Of a stretch of 64,000 nucleotides of DNA, positions 26,804 through 36,157 are shown one piece after another (within the stretch, counting starts at the first letter, position 1; the number at the start of each line of letters is the position of its first letter). The translations under genes were made by a program, and so were the position numbers. Under the pieces are notes generated by a model. That model did no database searches and was not told the DNA's origin. It saw only the letters and a program-made list of their open reading frames with translations. This stretch comes from JABCZH01 sp963803775 (GTDB taxonomy: Bacteria; Acidobacteriota; Terriglobia; Terriglobales; Acidobacteriaceae): the NCBI GenBank assembly GCA_963803775.1, contig CAWDNS010000004.1, positions 186,001 through 250,000 on the forward strand. The letters are read 5' to 3'.

Positions 26804-28183
26804 ATGCGAATGCACGACGACAGCGCCCTTGGTCCCCGGCGTCTTTCCCGACGGGATCTTCTGTTACAACTCGGCAGCTTTGGCATAGGAATCACAGGTA
26901 TCCTCGGCCATGTGAAGATCTCGCGCCTTCTGGCGATAGCAGAGAGCCAGCGCGGGCCGCAGCCTATCGCGCTTCCCTCCTCGCTCGCACCGGCTGATGA
27001 TCAGTTTCTGGAGGAACTGGAGAAGCTGACGTTCAAGTATTTTTGGGAACAAACCAGTCCACAAACGGGACTAACAAAGGATCGATGCAATGTGACATCG
27101 AACGACACAACTATCGTCGCGAGTATTGCGGCGACAGGGTTTGGGCTAACCGCTCTTTGTATCGCACAAAAGCGCGGGTTCGTTTCACTCCGCGATGCGC
27201 GCGAGCGAGCGCTGGTAACTTTACGCTTTCTGCAAAAAAAGATGCCCACGCATCGAGGGTTCTTCTACCATTTTGCCGATCTCAAGACAGGTGAGAGGGT
27301 GTGGGACTCCGAAGTTTCTTCGGTTGATACGGCAATCCTGCTGTGCGGCATTCTAACCTGCCGGCAATATTTTCAGGAGCATTCCGAGATCAGCCTTCTA
27401 GCTTACGAGATCTTTGACCGAGTGGATTGGACCTGGCTCTCAGAGGATACGTCTCTATTGCCGCATGGGTGGACTCCCGAGAGCGGTTTTCTGCCCTATC
27501 GATGGGACTACTACAGCGAATTGATGATGATGTATTTGCTGGGCCTCGGGTCGCTTTCTCACCCCTTGTCAGTTGAGACCTGGAATGCCTGGAAACGAAC
27601 CCGGTTTGAATATGATGGAATTCGTTATATCGGTTCGTTTGCTCCCTTATTTGTTCATCAATACTCGCAGGCCTGGTTCGACTTCCGGGGCAAGCGCGAC
27701 AAATACGCCGACTATTTTCAGAATTCGGTCTCGGCCACCGAAGCGCACCGCCGGTTCTGTCTGGAATTGGCCAAACAATTCCCCGACTACAGCGATGATT
27801 TGTGGGGCATTACCGCGTCAGACTCGCAGAAAGGCTATGTGATTTGGGGAGGGCCGCCAGCCCTCGGGCCGATTGACGGAACGGTTGTTCCCAGTGCGTC
27901 TGCGGGATCTTTGCCGTTTCTACCGCAGCCGGTGATGCGGGTTCTTAAGAACATTAAGGACCACTACGGACGGGCGTGGAGCAAGTATGGGTTCGTGAAC
28001 GCATTCAATCCGCTCAATAACTGGTATGACCACGACGTGGTAGGGATTGACCTCGGAATCACCATGCTCATGGCAGAAAACGTCCGTACCGGTTTCGTTT
28101 GGGATACCTTCATGAAAAATGAGGAAGCGCAGCGTGGCATGGAACGCGCCGGTTTCAAGAAATACCAGGCGGCAACCAAGTGA
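26804..28183 (+). CDS. Tat-exported glycoamylase-like hydrolase (GH144-type, PF10091)
   Basis: A 459-residue protein. The N-terminus carries a twin-arginine signal (LSRRDLLLQ) before a hydrophobic stretch. The body matches the glycoamylase-like (alpha/alpha)6 domain: FLEELEKLTFKYFWEQTSP, SIAATGFGLTALCIAQKRG, GFFYHFADLKTGERVW and SEVSSVDTAILLCGILTC. Families with this domain include GH144 endo-beta-1,2-glucanases, so the likely role is cleavage of a beta-1,2-glucan in the periplasm or outside; other glucans remain possible. The same fold occurs inside the large glucan synthase at 29.7-34.2 kb, which strengthens the substrate guess. It is convergent with the GH39 gene. Confidence 0.85.
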   Translation: MRMHDDSALGPRRLSRRDLLLQLGSFGIGITGILGHVKISRLLAIAESQRGPQPIALPSSLAPADDQFLEELEKLTFKYFWEQTSPQTGLTKDRCNVTSNDTTIVASIAATGFGLTALCIAQKRGFVSLRDARERALVTLRFLQKKMPTHRGFFYHFADLKTGERVWDSEVSSVDTAILLCGILTCRQYFQEHSEISLLAYEIFDRVDWTWLSEDTSLLPHGWTPESGFLPYRWDYYSELMMMYLLGLGSLSHPLSVETWNAWKRTRFEYDGIRYIGSFAPLFVHQYSQAWFDFRGKRDKYADYFQNSVSATEAHRRFCLELAKQFPDYSDDLWGITASDSQKGYVIWGGPPALGPIDGTVVPSASAGSLPFLPQPVMRVLKNIKDHYGRAWSKYGFVNAFNPLNNWYDHDVVGIDLGITMLMAENVRTGFVWDTFMKNEEAQRGMERAGFKKYQAATK

Positions 28184-28213
28184 CCAGCTTACTTCGGGTT
28201 CAATCCTGTTGTG

Positions 28214-29722
28214 CTATTTCAGTTCAATGACAGCCAAGCCATTCGCAGGCAGAGTTAAGGTCAGCTCACCATGGTCCAGTTGGCGAACCTCGGGAGGGGC
28301 AAGTTCTGTGGCGGCGCGCAGCTCGCGAATCTGCTCTTGGGTAGGATAGCGCGGCGCGCCCATCTTTTCGTATGTAGGATGAAAATCTCCATAATCGCGA
28401 TCCACACGGAAGATTGACGCTTTTCGTGCGTTGGAATTTCTGAGGCGCAAGGTGACTGTCCTTGGAGAACCCGTTTCGCCGGGCGGTGCATAGTTCCACA
28501 CTGCGAGCACTAACGCACTGTCCTTTCGGCGGGTGAGCAGCGCGAAATCGGAATCAAGCCGCAGCCGTTGCTCTCCGAGTTTGTGTAGAAGTTCGAAAGC
28601 ATAAAAGGCCGGTTTCGGAATCCCTCCGGCAGCAATAAGCCCGTAGCCACCATAGAAAGACGTTTTCACCACGCCTTGTTCTTCGAAAACATCCGAAAAT
28701 GTCCAGTAGGACATGATGTCGACCAGACCATCACACTGACGAATCGTGTCAGCCAGCCACGGTCCCATGAAGATGGAATCTGTAACGTCGGGTTCGGTCA
28801 TATAGCTGGCGTTGTACTCACTCAAAATCAAGGGCAAAGAAGGCAGGCTCGACGCCGTGATCTGATCGTGAACTTTGCTCACCGCGCGGCAGACCATTTG
28901 GTCGCGAGGAACAACTTCTTGCAGGCCGAAAACGCCTTGGGGAGGATCGTTGGCGTAAACATGGGTTGAAACGAAATCCACCGGGACATTGTTCTCTACG
29001 CAATGGCGAATGAACGCGTCAACCCATGCGGCCTGCGCCGTCGACGGTCCGCCGACCCGCAATCGCGGACTTATCTTCTTGATCGCCGACGCCGTATGGT
29101 CGTATAGCTCCCAATAGGTAACCTGTTTCGGCTCGCCCGCCCAAAAGTCGAGGTTTGGCTCATTCCACACTTCGAAATACCATTGTGAGACTTCATCGAC
29201 GCCGTAGCGGTCGACAAGATGCTGAGTGAAGGCCAAGATCAGGGCATCCCAATGGCTCCAATCTTTGGGCTGAGAAATATTGGGTTTGTACCAAAACGTA
29301 TGAAGGATGTTTCCGGCCGCCAACTTATTCGGCATAAAGCTGATTTCGACAAAAGGACGCACGCCGCTGGCCAGCAAGCCATCGTAGATTTGGTCCACGT
29401 AAGAAAAATTGTAGACGGAGCGTCCTTGCTTGTCTTCGTCGTAGACGCCAACTTCATCATGGAAAATGGCGTGGAAGCGTACGTATTCGAAGTCCGTAAC
29501 CTTTTTGACCGCACGTAAGTCACTGCGATAGCTGTCACGCAGGCTGAGTATCGCCCGCCCCGATCCGAACATGCGCTCCCAAAAATGCGGAAAGGGATGG
29601 GCGGGAGCTTGCGCATCGATGACAATCACATTCGGTCCGGGTTCGTACTGTGCGCTAATCTCGACTCCGCTCAACCAGCAGGCCATGAGCGCCGCAAGAC
29701 CGATGATGCGCCGACTCAGCAT
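28214..29722 (-). CDS. secreted GH39-family glycoside hydrolase
   Basis: A 502-residue protein with a signal peptide (LIGL-type, cleaved near ISAQ). The TIM barrel carries WYFEVWNEPNLDFW near residue 187, with the acid/base Glu in NEP, and LILSEYNASY near 300 with the nucleophile Glu. A C-terminal beta domain follows. GH39 enzymes are retaining beta-xylosidases, iduronidases and other exo-acting hydrolases; the substrate here is open. ATG 29720-29722 follows directly on the stop codon of the glucan synthase gene (TGAATG), so it is the last gene of a six-gene operon. It may trim the polymer made by that operon. Confidence 0.9.
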   Translation of the reverse strand: MLSRRIIGLAALMACWLSGVEISAQYEPGPNVIVIDAQAPAHPFPHFWERMFGSGRAILSLRDSYRSDLRAVKKVTDFEYVRFHAIFHDEVGVYDEDKQGRSVYNFSYVDQIYDGLLASGVRPFVEISFMPNKLAAGNILHTFWYKPNISQPKDWSHWDALILAFTQHLVDRYGVDEVSQWYFEVWNEPNLDFWAGEPKQVTYWELYDHTASAIKKISPRLRVGGPSTAQAAWVDAFIRHCVENNVPVDFVSTHVYANDPPQGVFGLQEVVPRDQMVCRAVSKVHDQITASSLPSLPLILSEYNASYMTEPDVTDSIFMGPWLADTIRQCDGLVDIMSYWTFSDVFEEQGVVKTSFYGGYGLIAAGGIPKPAFYAFELLHKLGEQRLRLDSDFALLTRRKDSALVLAVWNYAPPGETGSPRTVTLRLRNSNARKASIFRVDRDYGDFHPTYEKMGAPRYPTQEQIRELRAATELAPPEVRQLDHGELTLTLPANGLAVIELK

Positions 29723-32700
29723 TCACGCTGCCTTGGTACGGCGCACCGTACGAACGTGAGTCGCCGGTTTCTCCTGTAGCAGCAGTTCCGTGGCCTGCAC
29801 CCGCGGATGGCTGTGAAACCAACGCTGCACGACGTCATCGTGCAAGAAATTGGCAATCGAGAGCAGACTCATACCTTGGTGATGCGCCATCCAGCAGCGT
29901 ACTAACTCGTAGCCTCGCAGCCAGGAACGGCGCCGCTTGGGATCGAAGTCGACGGCCTCATAGAATCCGTAAGGCCCCAGCCACCGCCTGTTTTGCATAT
30001 TGCGCAAGTTCCTCAGGGCGGAGGCGGAATCAACATGGAGGGCCAGGAACGACGAATACGGTGAGATCACGGACGCGTCCTGATCCAGTTTGCGCGCGGC
30101 GAGTTGCGGAACGCCAAAAGCGTAGTACTGATAGTTGCCCGATTCATCCGTCCTGAAGTACGCCGACTCGGAAATGCCCCATGGAATCCTTCTCTCAGCC
30201 GCATAATCTCGCTGCAACTTTACGGCCGCTACGCTCGCGCGTTCTAGAAGCGTGTTGGGATAAATACGCATCCAGAGGGCGGGCATCAGGTACTCGAACA
30301 TCGTCCCAGTCCAAGAGAGCAAAATGGCTCTGCCGCGATCTAGGGCATGTGGCCGGCCAAGCAAAAACCAGGTTTCCTGGGGAATATCGTCTTTGGCGAT
30401 GGCGGCGAATACAGCGATGCGCGATTCCGTTGCCAATAGGTCATAGCATGCAGGATGGAGTTTCTCGGTGTCGACATCAAAACCCACTGAGAGTAAACGT
30501 CTGTGAGGGTCCAGAAGAAATCCAAAGTCCATTTCATCCGCGAGGGCGCCTGCCTGGTCGGCAATGAGTCTGAGATCTTCCATCAGGCGCAACACGCGCG
30601 AGCGCGCCTCGGGCAGAAGCGCGAGAAGCCGCTGCGGCAACCCGTTCCATTCTCCGCGACTGGCCGCCGCTTGCAAGTGGATAGTGAGACTGGCGATGAA
30701 ATCTGGTACGCGTTCGAGTGTCATGTCAGAGCGATGGTGCAGACGAATCCCAGAATCGTCCGTCAGCGCAGCAAACTCTGGAAGCATCCAGGGAGCATAA
30801 AGTTGTACGGTTCGCATGACCAGCTTGATTCGTTCTTCAGCTTCGTGCGCAAACCATTTGGCGGCTACGTGCTTTGGTTTGGAGGCTCGTTCCTGGACAT
30901 CCTGGAAAACTACGTCCGAGATACCCAAGAGGTACGGCAGCCAGTCTTGTCTCTGGCGTGCTTTCTTCAGAGCAGAAAGTCGCCGGCGCGGCAACGCATG
31001 GAGACTCGCGAGCAGATGCAGATAGTCAAGGAAGCCATCAGCCAATTCGGCCTGCAAGAGGGGCTTCCCTAATAGCTCCAGACAACCTCGACGAAGGGTC
31101 CAGAGCGATGCCACGAGGTTGCCGCTGTCGACAGTTGACACCATTACTGGAGGAAGCGGAGCCAGCGATCTGGTGTCATACCAGTTGAACAAATGACCCC
31201 GATACTTTTGCAACTGTGACACGGTCTCCAGGGTTCGAAGGGTCTGTTGGGCGAATTCTGGAACCGTAAGATAGCCGAACTCACACGCAACCTGGCGCGC
31301 ATTAAGAAGAAATCCGAGATTCGTCGGTGAAATGCGGGGCGCAATACTGGCGGGTTCTTCCTGCACATTGTCGGGGATCAGCCAATGATGTTCTTCGGTG
31401 CTGAATTCCGCAAAATATCGCCAAATGCGCAGGGCCGAGAGACGGAGGAATCGCTGATCTTTCTCGGACGCGGGCTTGCGAGGAGCACGAGGCGGACGGT
31501 TCAGCCACAGTGAAACCGGCTTGCTGCCCGCCCAGAGAACAAGGATGGGCAGGGCAGCCGGAAGAGCGCTGCGATGCACAAACCATATCAAGAGGAACAA
31601 ACCCATCGCGAGCGCGGGAGTGCAGTCGAGATAAATATCCAGCACGGTACGTTTGTAGCCTGCAAGTTCGGCTTGGGCCGCGGTTTCCCACTGCAAGAGT
31701 CTTTGTCGCGTGAGCAAACGGCGGACCAGGGTTCGCACCACGGCATCCATCGACAAGAGCGCCTGATGTGCCAGGAAAGTTAGGGTCAGCCAGTCAGTGA
31801 TGTTGGCGTCCAGAAACGCATTCCAGGCCTCAAGGGCAATGACCGCCCGCCTTCGGACTGCGGCGTGTGCCAGATCGAACCCAAACTGAACCCATGCCGG
31901 CAACAACAGAATGGCAATAGCGGCCAGAGTCCAGAGCGCCGGCCGACGCAGCGGCAAGAGCCACCCTAGCACCAGCAGAAGAAACATCGCCGGTTCGACC
32001 AGGCTGCGTCGAAGGTTATCGAGAATCTTCCATTGAGAAATAACGGAGAGAGGATTAGGAACCTGCCGGCCAGACTCATCTTGGACTTGAGTCCTTAGCC
32101 ACTCGGCAATCTGCCAGTCGCCCCTCAGCCAACGATGCTTCCGTCGATTGTAGGCGCTGTAGTGAGATGGGTAGTCCTCAACGATCTCGATATCGCTTAC
32201 GAGACCGGCGCGAGCGTATGCACCTTCGATCAAATCGTGACTGAGTAGAGCATTGCGGGGAAAGCGGCGATCGAGAACTTTGTGCACGGTTTCGACTTCA
32301 TAGATTCCCTTGCCGACAAAAATGCCTTCTCCGTATAGGTCTTGATATACATCCGACACGGCGCGGGTATAGATGTCGAATCCAGTTTCTCCAGAATAAA
32401 TACTCGCCAGCCTAGAGCGGGCCGTACTTTGTACGCTCACCCCGACCCGAGGTTGCAAGATGCCGTAACCCGCTACGACCGTGTCCGTGGCGGGGTCAAG
32501 CACTGCCTGATTCAAGGGGTGAGCCAGGGCACCGACCATGCGATGGGCTGATCCGCGCGGCAGTTCCGTGTCGGAATCGAGAGTGATCGCGAAGCGCACT
32601 CGTGCCAGTATCGAAAGATTCCCAGCTTTAATTGGAAAGCTGTCATGCTGACCGCACAACAGGCTGTTCAGATCCATCAACTTTCCCCGCTTGCGCTCCC

Positions 32701-34192
32701 AACCCATCCAGAGTTCTTCGCGTGGGTTATAAATCCGTCGCCGATGCAACAAAAGGAAAGATCCCATCTTTGATTCGGAGTACTTCTCGTTAAGCCTACG
32801 TATCAGATCCGCACAAAGGTCCACCAGCGAGTTGTTCTCCCGCGGTTCGACCGGAGAATCGGGGAGATCGGTGAGTAATGCGAAATGAAGGTTCGGATCC
32901 TGGTTTCCCAGGAAACGCACTTCCAGGTCCTCAACTACCTTGTGGACCTGTTTTTCACTGAAGAGCACGGTTGGTATGCATACCAAAGTGACGCAATCGG
33001 CGGGGAGTCCGCGGGAAAAATCCAGCTTGGGCAGAATGTCCGCAGGAACGAACAGAGTCGCCAGATAGTTCATGATTTGCACAGCACTCTGGGAACTGGG
33101 CAACAACAGGGCCAAGGTCGCGAGCAGAATGAGTCCCAGCGAACTGTGTGGATCTGTTACCAGCAGCACGACGCCCGATAAGATCGCGAAGGTGAAGACT
33201 GCGATTCCAGTGAGATACAGCTCATCTGGGTGAATTCGCAGGAAGGCGTGCACACGTTGGGCCAGGGGATGATGAAAATCCACTTTCTGCTCAAGCAACG
33301 GGGTCCCTTCGGCAAGCAGGTAGAAACCCACATGCGAACGACGCTGAGTCATGCGAGGGTTCTCGTTTGGCTGCTTCCGGGGCTTGCGCGCAAGCGCGAC
33401 GGCCTCGTAAGCAACTGCCATCTCGGTGCAATCGGAGTGATCTGCAATATTTGCCAGCTTCTTCCGGTAGAGCTCACGGCTGTCGTAATCCATCCGCGAA
33501 TAGACTCCCGTAGGGTCTTCGCGCAGAACACGGTCGAAGAGAATCAACGGCTCGATGACATTTTTCCAGCCGGTTTGTCCGACGTCTCGAAGGCTGCGAA
33601 TCAGCACTTCGAGACCGTAGGAGCCGGTTGGATCCTTTAGCAGACGGCTGCCACGCGCAGCAATCTGCTCGAGTAGGCAGAGCTTGAGTATGGACACCAA
33701 CCTCCAAAGCTCTGCCATTTTAAGCACAGTGACCTGCTGAAAGGCCTGGACGTACGCAGTGAATACTGACGCCTCAAATCGGTACTCTGTGACGGCGAGA
33801 AAATCATCGGACACCGCCGCCACTCGTGGAATGACGGTGTCACCGTGGGCACGAACATGAGGGAGCTTGTGAGGTCGCTTGAAGGCTTCCCGCGCATCTT
33901 CCGATTCCGCCTCGAGCAGGCGAAGGTTGTCATGCAGCCAGCGGAAATCATCGGACACGGCTTTCGGAAGTGGAGATTCCAGCTTTGCCAGCAACGGTTT
34001 GAGCATTCGAGAGAGGTTTCGGCAACGATTCCAGAGTGGGCGCGATGCATGCTGGCCCGGTGTCCACGCGAGGGTATGGGCTAGTTCTATAGCGCGGAGA
34101 CTCAACGCAAGTGCATTCGGTGCCATTCCCGTCGAAGGTTGGCATAGGCCTTCAGCTTCCGCACTGCCCGGTTCCAGATGAGCACTCTGCAT
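29723..34192 (-). CDS. cyclic beta-1,2-glucan synthase-like protein, GT84 plus glycoamylase-like (GH189-type) domains, no GH94
   Basis: A 1,489-residue membrane protein. After about 290 cytoplasmic residues come two helices (325-370), a GT-A glycosyltransferase domain with TLDSDTELPRGSAHRMVG near 540 (DxD) and RRKHRWLRGDWQ near 690 (the RxxRW-type motif of processive synthases), more helices (720-880), and then a glycoamylase-like domain from about 957 (NLGFLLNARQVACEFGY). It ends shortly after HHQGMSLLSIANFL and RVQATELLLQE. In Brucella and Agrobacterium homologues (about 2,800 residues) this point is followed by a GH94 phosphorylase domain that controls ring size. It is absent here and the next gene starts at once, so the protein is short by design or by ancient loss. 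Confidence 0.9.
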   Translation of the reverse strand: MQSAHLEPGSAEAEGLCQPSTGMAPNALALSLRAIELAHTLAWTPGQHASRPLWNRCRNLSRMLKPLLAKLESPLPKAVSDDFRWLHDNLRLLEAESEDAREAFKRPHKLPHVRAHGDTVIPRVAAVSDDFLAVTEYRFEASVFTAYVQAFQQVTVLKMAELWRLVSILKLCLLEQIAARGSRLLKDPTGSYGLEVLIRSLRDVGQTGWKNVIEPLILFDRVLREDPTGVYSRMDYDSRELYRKKLANIADHSDCTEMAVAYEAVALARKPRKQPNENPRMTQRRSHVGFYLLAEGTPLLEQKVDFHHPLAQRVHAFLRIHPDELYLTGIAVFTFAILSGVVLLVTDPHSSLGLILLATLALLLPSSQSAVQIMNYLATLFVPADILPKLDFSRGLPADCVTLVCIPTVLFSEKQVHKVVEDLEVRFLGNQDPNLHFALLTDLPDSPVEPRENNSLVDLCADLIRRLNEKYSESKMGSFLLLHRRRIYNPREELWMGWERKRGKLMDLNSLLCGQHDSFPIKAGNLSILARVRFAITLDSDTELPRGSAHRMVGALAHPLNQAVLDPATDTVVAGYGILQPRVGVSVQSTARSRLASIYSGETGFDIYTRAVSDVYQDLYGEGIFVGKGIYEVETVHKVLDRRFPRNALLSHDLIEGAYARAGLVSDIEIVEDYPSHYSAYNRRKHRWLRGDWQIAEWLRTQVQDESGRQVPNPLSVISQWKILDNLRRSLVEPAMFLLLVLGWLLPLRRPALWTLAAIAILLLPAWVQFGFDLAHAAVRRRAVIALEAWNAFLDANITDWLTLTFLAHQALLSMDAVVRTLVRRLLTRQRLLQWETAAQAELAGYKRTVLDIYLDCTPALAMGLFLLIWFVHRSALPAALPILVLWAGSKPVSLWLNRPPRAPRKPASEKDQRFLRLSALRIWRYFAEFSTEEHHWLIPDNVQEEPASIAPRISPTNLGFLLNARQVACEFGYLTVPEFAQQTLRTLETVSQLQKYRGHLFNWYDTRSLAPLPPVMVSTVDSGNLVASLWTLRRGCLELLGKPLLQAELADGFLDYLHLLASLHALPRRRLSALKKARQRQDWLPYLLGISDVVFQDVQERASKPKHVAAKWFAHEAEERIKLVMRTVQLYAPWMLPEFAALTDDSGIRLHHRSDMTLERVPDFIASLTIHLQAAASRGEWNGLPQRLLALLPEARSRVLRLMEDLRLIADQAGALADEMDFGFLLDPHRRLLSVGFDVDTEKLHPACYDLLATESRIAVFAAIAKDDIPQETWFLLGRPHALDRGRAILLSWTGTMFEYLMPALWMRIYPNTLLERASVAAVKLQRDYAAERRIPWGISESAYFRTDESGNYQYYAFGVPQLAARKLDQDASVISPYSSFLALHVDSASALRNLRNMQNRRWLGPYGFYEAVDFDPKRRRSWLRGYELVRCWMAHHQGMSLLSIANFLHDDVVQRWFHSHPRVQATELLLQEKPATHVRTVRRTKAA

Positions 34193-34204
34193 CTTGTATG
34201 TGTC

Positions 34205-36154
34205 CTAGCGATAACTGGAGGCCTGCATTTCAAACATTTCAGCGTAACGCCCGCCGAGAGTCGCCAGTTGGTCGTGAGTTCCGTCCTCGATGATCTTGCC
34301 GTTGTCGAGTACTACGATGCGGTCGGCCATACGCACGGTTGAAAATCGATGTGAAATAAACAGTGCCGTTTTACCGGTGGTGAGTTCCGAGAACCGCCGA
34401 AAGACTTCGAATTCGCTGCGTGCATCAAGCGCGGCAGTCGGCTCGTCCAAAATCAGCAGTTGCGCATCGCGGAGATAAGCACGGGCCAGTGCAACCTTCT
34501 GCCACTCGCCGCCTGAGAGGTCTACTCCTTGATCGAAGCGCCGGCCCAGCATTTGTTCGTAGTGCCGGGGTAGTCGTCCAACCGTTCGATCCGCCATGCT
34601 CTTCCGCGCCGCGTCTTGCAGGAGGTCCAGATTGTCGATCTCTTCCACGCGGCCGACCGCAATATTCTCCCGAGCCGTCATTTCATAACGCATGAAGTCT
34701 TGAAAGATCACACCCATCTCATGATGAAGATCGTCGAGGTCGTATTCGCGAAGGTCGATGCCATCCAACAGAATTTGTCCTTCTGAGGGATCGTAGAGAC
34801 GAGTAATCAACTTCACGATGGTGGTTTTACCCTGGCCATTTTCCCCAATCAACGCAATGCGCTCTCCCGGATGCAGGTGGAAGTTCAGCCGGTTGAGGAT
34901 CAAACGCGAGCTTCCGGGATAGCAAAAGGAGACGTTCCGGAACTCAAATCCGCGGACAAGCGGCCTGGGCGCCGGCAGCGCGTTCGGTTTGGAGCGAATG
35001 GCAGGCTGCATTTCAAAGAAGGCGAGCAAATCAGTAAGAAATAATGCTTGATCGGCAATACCGGCAAGGGTCGAGAAAATCTGTTGGATGTTGTTGCTGG
35101 CCTGCAGAATTGCTCCCGCGAGAAACGTCAACGTGCCAATGCTTAACGCGCCGTTGACGGTACGCCAGATGACGAACACGTAGGCCGAGTAGTACCCCAT
35201 AGTGCCGACCACCGACAACAGCGATCCCGCGATCAGCTTTCGTCGAGATAAGGCGACGTCTTCTTTGTAGATTTCGTCAGATAAACGGGCAAACCGCTCG
35301 CGCAGGAAATTCCTCAACCCGAAGAGCTTTAGTTCCTTCGCTGCTTCTTTGCTTCCACCGAGTATTCGCAAATAGTCCAGTTGCCGCCGGATCGGCGTCT
35401 GGCGGAAATTCTTGGCGTATCCGAGAAAAGCAAAATGGCTCTCGCCGACGAATGCCGGAACCACGCCAACAATCAGCAGAAGCATCAACCAGGGGGAAAA
35501 CACCATGATCGAGGCGGAGAGGATTAGTGTGGTAAGGGACTGGTGCACCAGCCGTCCAATGGCCTGAATCATGCCGAGCCGGTCCGTGGCCTGCACTCGC
35601 GCTCGTTCCAGGCGGTCATAGAAGACCGGGTCTTCATATGCCGTCAGATCCAGTCCGGCGGCGTGATCCATGACCCTGATGCTGACGTGGCGGGTGTAGT
35701 TATCCGCCAGCAGCGAATCGGAATAGTCGATAGCCCGATTGAGAACGCTGGCTAGAACGGCCAGTAGAAATTCCGTCGCTACCAGCCACCAAAACCGGGC
35801 CTGCACTGGCTGATGAGTCGAGACGGCATGAACGATGCCGTCGATAATGAGCTTAGTGATCCAGAGAAGTACAACTGGCAGGAGCGCCGCAAACAGTCGA
35901 GCAACCAGACCAAATACTACGACCGCCGGGCCGGAATCCCAAACGATTTTGAGGACTGCGGGCACGTTGCGAAGCGCCGAGAGACGCTCCCGCCATCCCA
36001 CCCAGAAATTTCCCTGCTCTGCCATTGTTGGGATCGCCCCAAGTTCGCACACTTCCCACAGAATACGCACAACCTTGCGGGCCGAATATACAGAGAACAC
36101 CTGAGAAGGCTGGTCCCATAATCCGGAGCGGCCAGACTTCGGAGAGGTGTTCAT
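34205..36154 (-). CDS. type-I ABC exporter (fused membrane and ATPase domains)
   Basis: The C-terminal ATPase has all motifs: Walker A GENGQGKTTIVK, Q-loop VIFQDFMRYEM, signature LSGGEWQKVALARAYL, Walker B LLILDEPTAALD and switch His in FISHRF. The N-terminal half holds about six helices (LLPVVLLWITKLIIDGIVH onward). Such half-transporters export lipids, peptides or glucans; NdvA/ChvA-type exporters of cyclic beta-1,2-glucan have this layout. The glucan synthase gene begins 12 bases downstream, so export of its product is the natural guess. ATG 36152-36154 is the longest start and gives an unusual 44-residue leader; ATG 36023-36025 would be more typical. Confidence 0.9.
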   Translation of the reverse strand: MNTSPKSGRSGLWDQPSQVFSVYSARKVVRILWEVCELGAIPTMAEQGNFWVGWRERLSALRNVPAVLKIVWDSGPAVVVFGLVARLFAALLPVVLLWITKLIIDGIVHAVSTHQPVQARFWWLVATEFLLAVLASVLNRAIDYSDSLLADNYTRHVSIRVMDHAAGLDLTAYEDPVFYDRLERARVQATDRLGMIQAIGRLVHQSLTTLILSASIMVFSPWLMLLLIVGVVPAFVGESHFAFLGYAKNFRQTPIRRQLDYLRILGGSKEAAKELKLFGLRNFLRERFARLSDEIYKEDVALSRRKLIAGSLLSVVGTMGYYSAYVFVIWRTVNGALSIGTLTFLAGAILQASNNIQQIFSTLAGIADQALFLTDLLAFFEMQPAIRSKPNALPAPRPLVRGFEFRNVSFCYPGSSRLILNRLNFHLHPGERIALIGENGQGKTTIVKLITRLYDPSEGQILLDGIDLREYDLDDLHHEMGVIFQDFMRYEMTARENIAVGRVEEIDNLDLLQDAARKSMADRTVGRLPRHYEQMLGRRFDQGVDLSGGEWQKVALARAYLRDAQLLILDEPTAALDARSEFEVFRRFSELTTGKTALFISHRFSTVRMADRIVVLDNGKIIEDGTHDQLATLGGRYAEMFEMQASSYR

Positions 36155-36157
36155 CAA

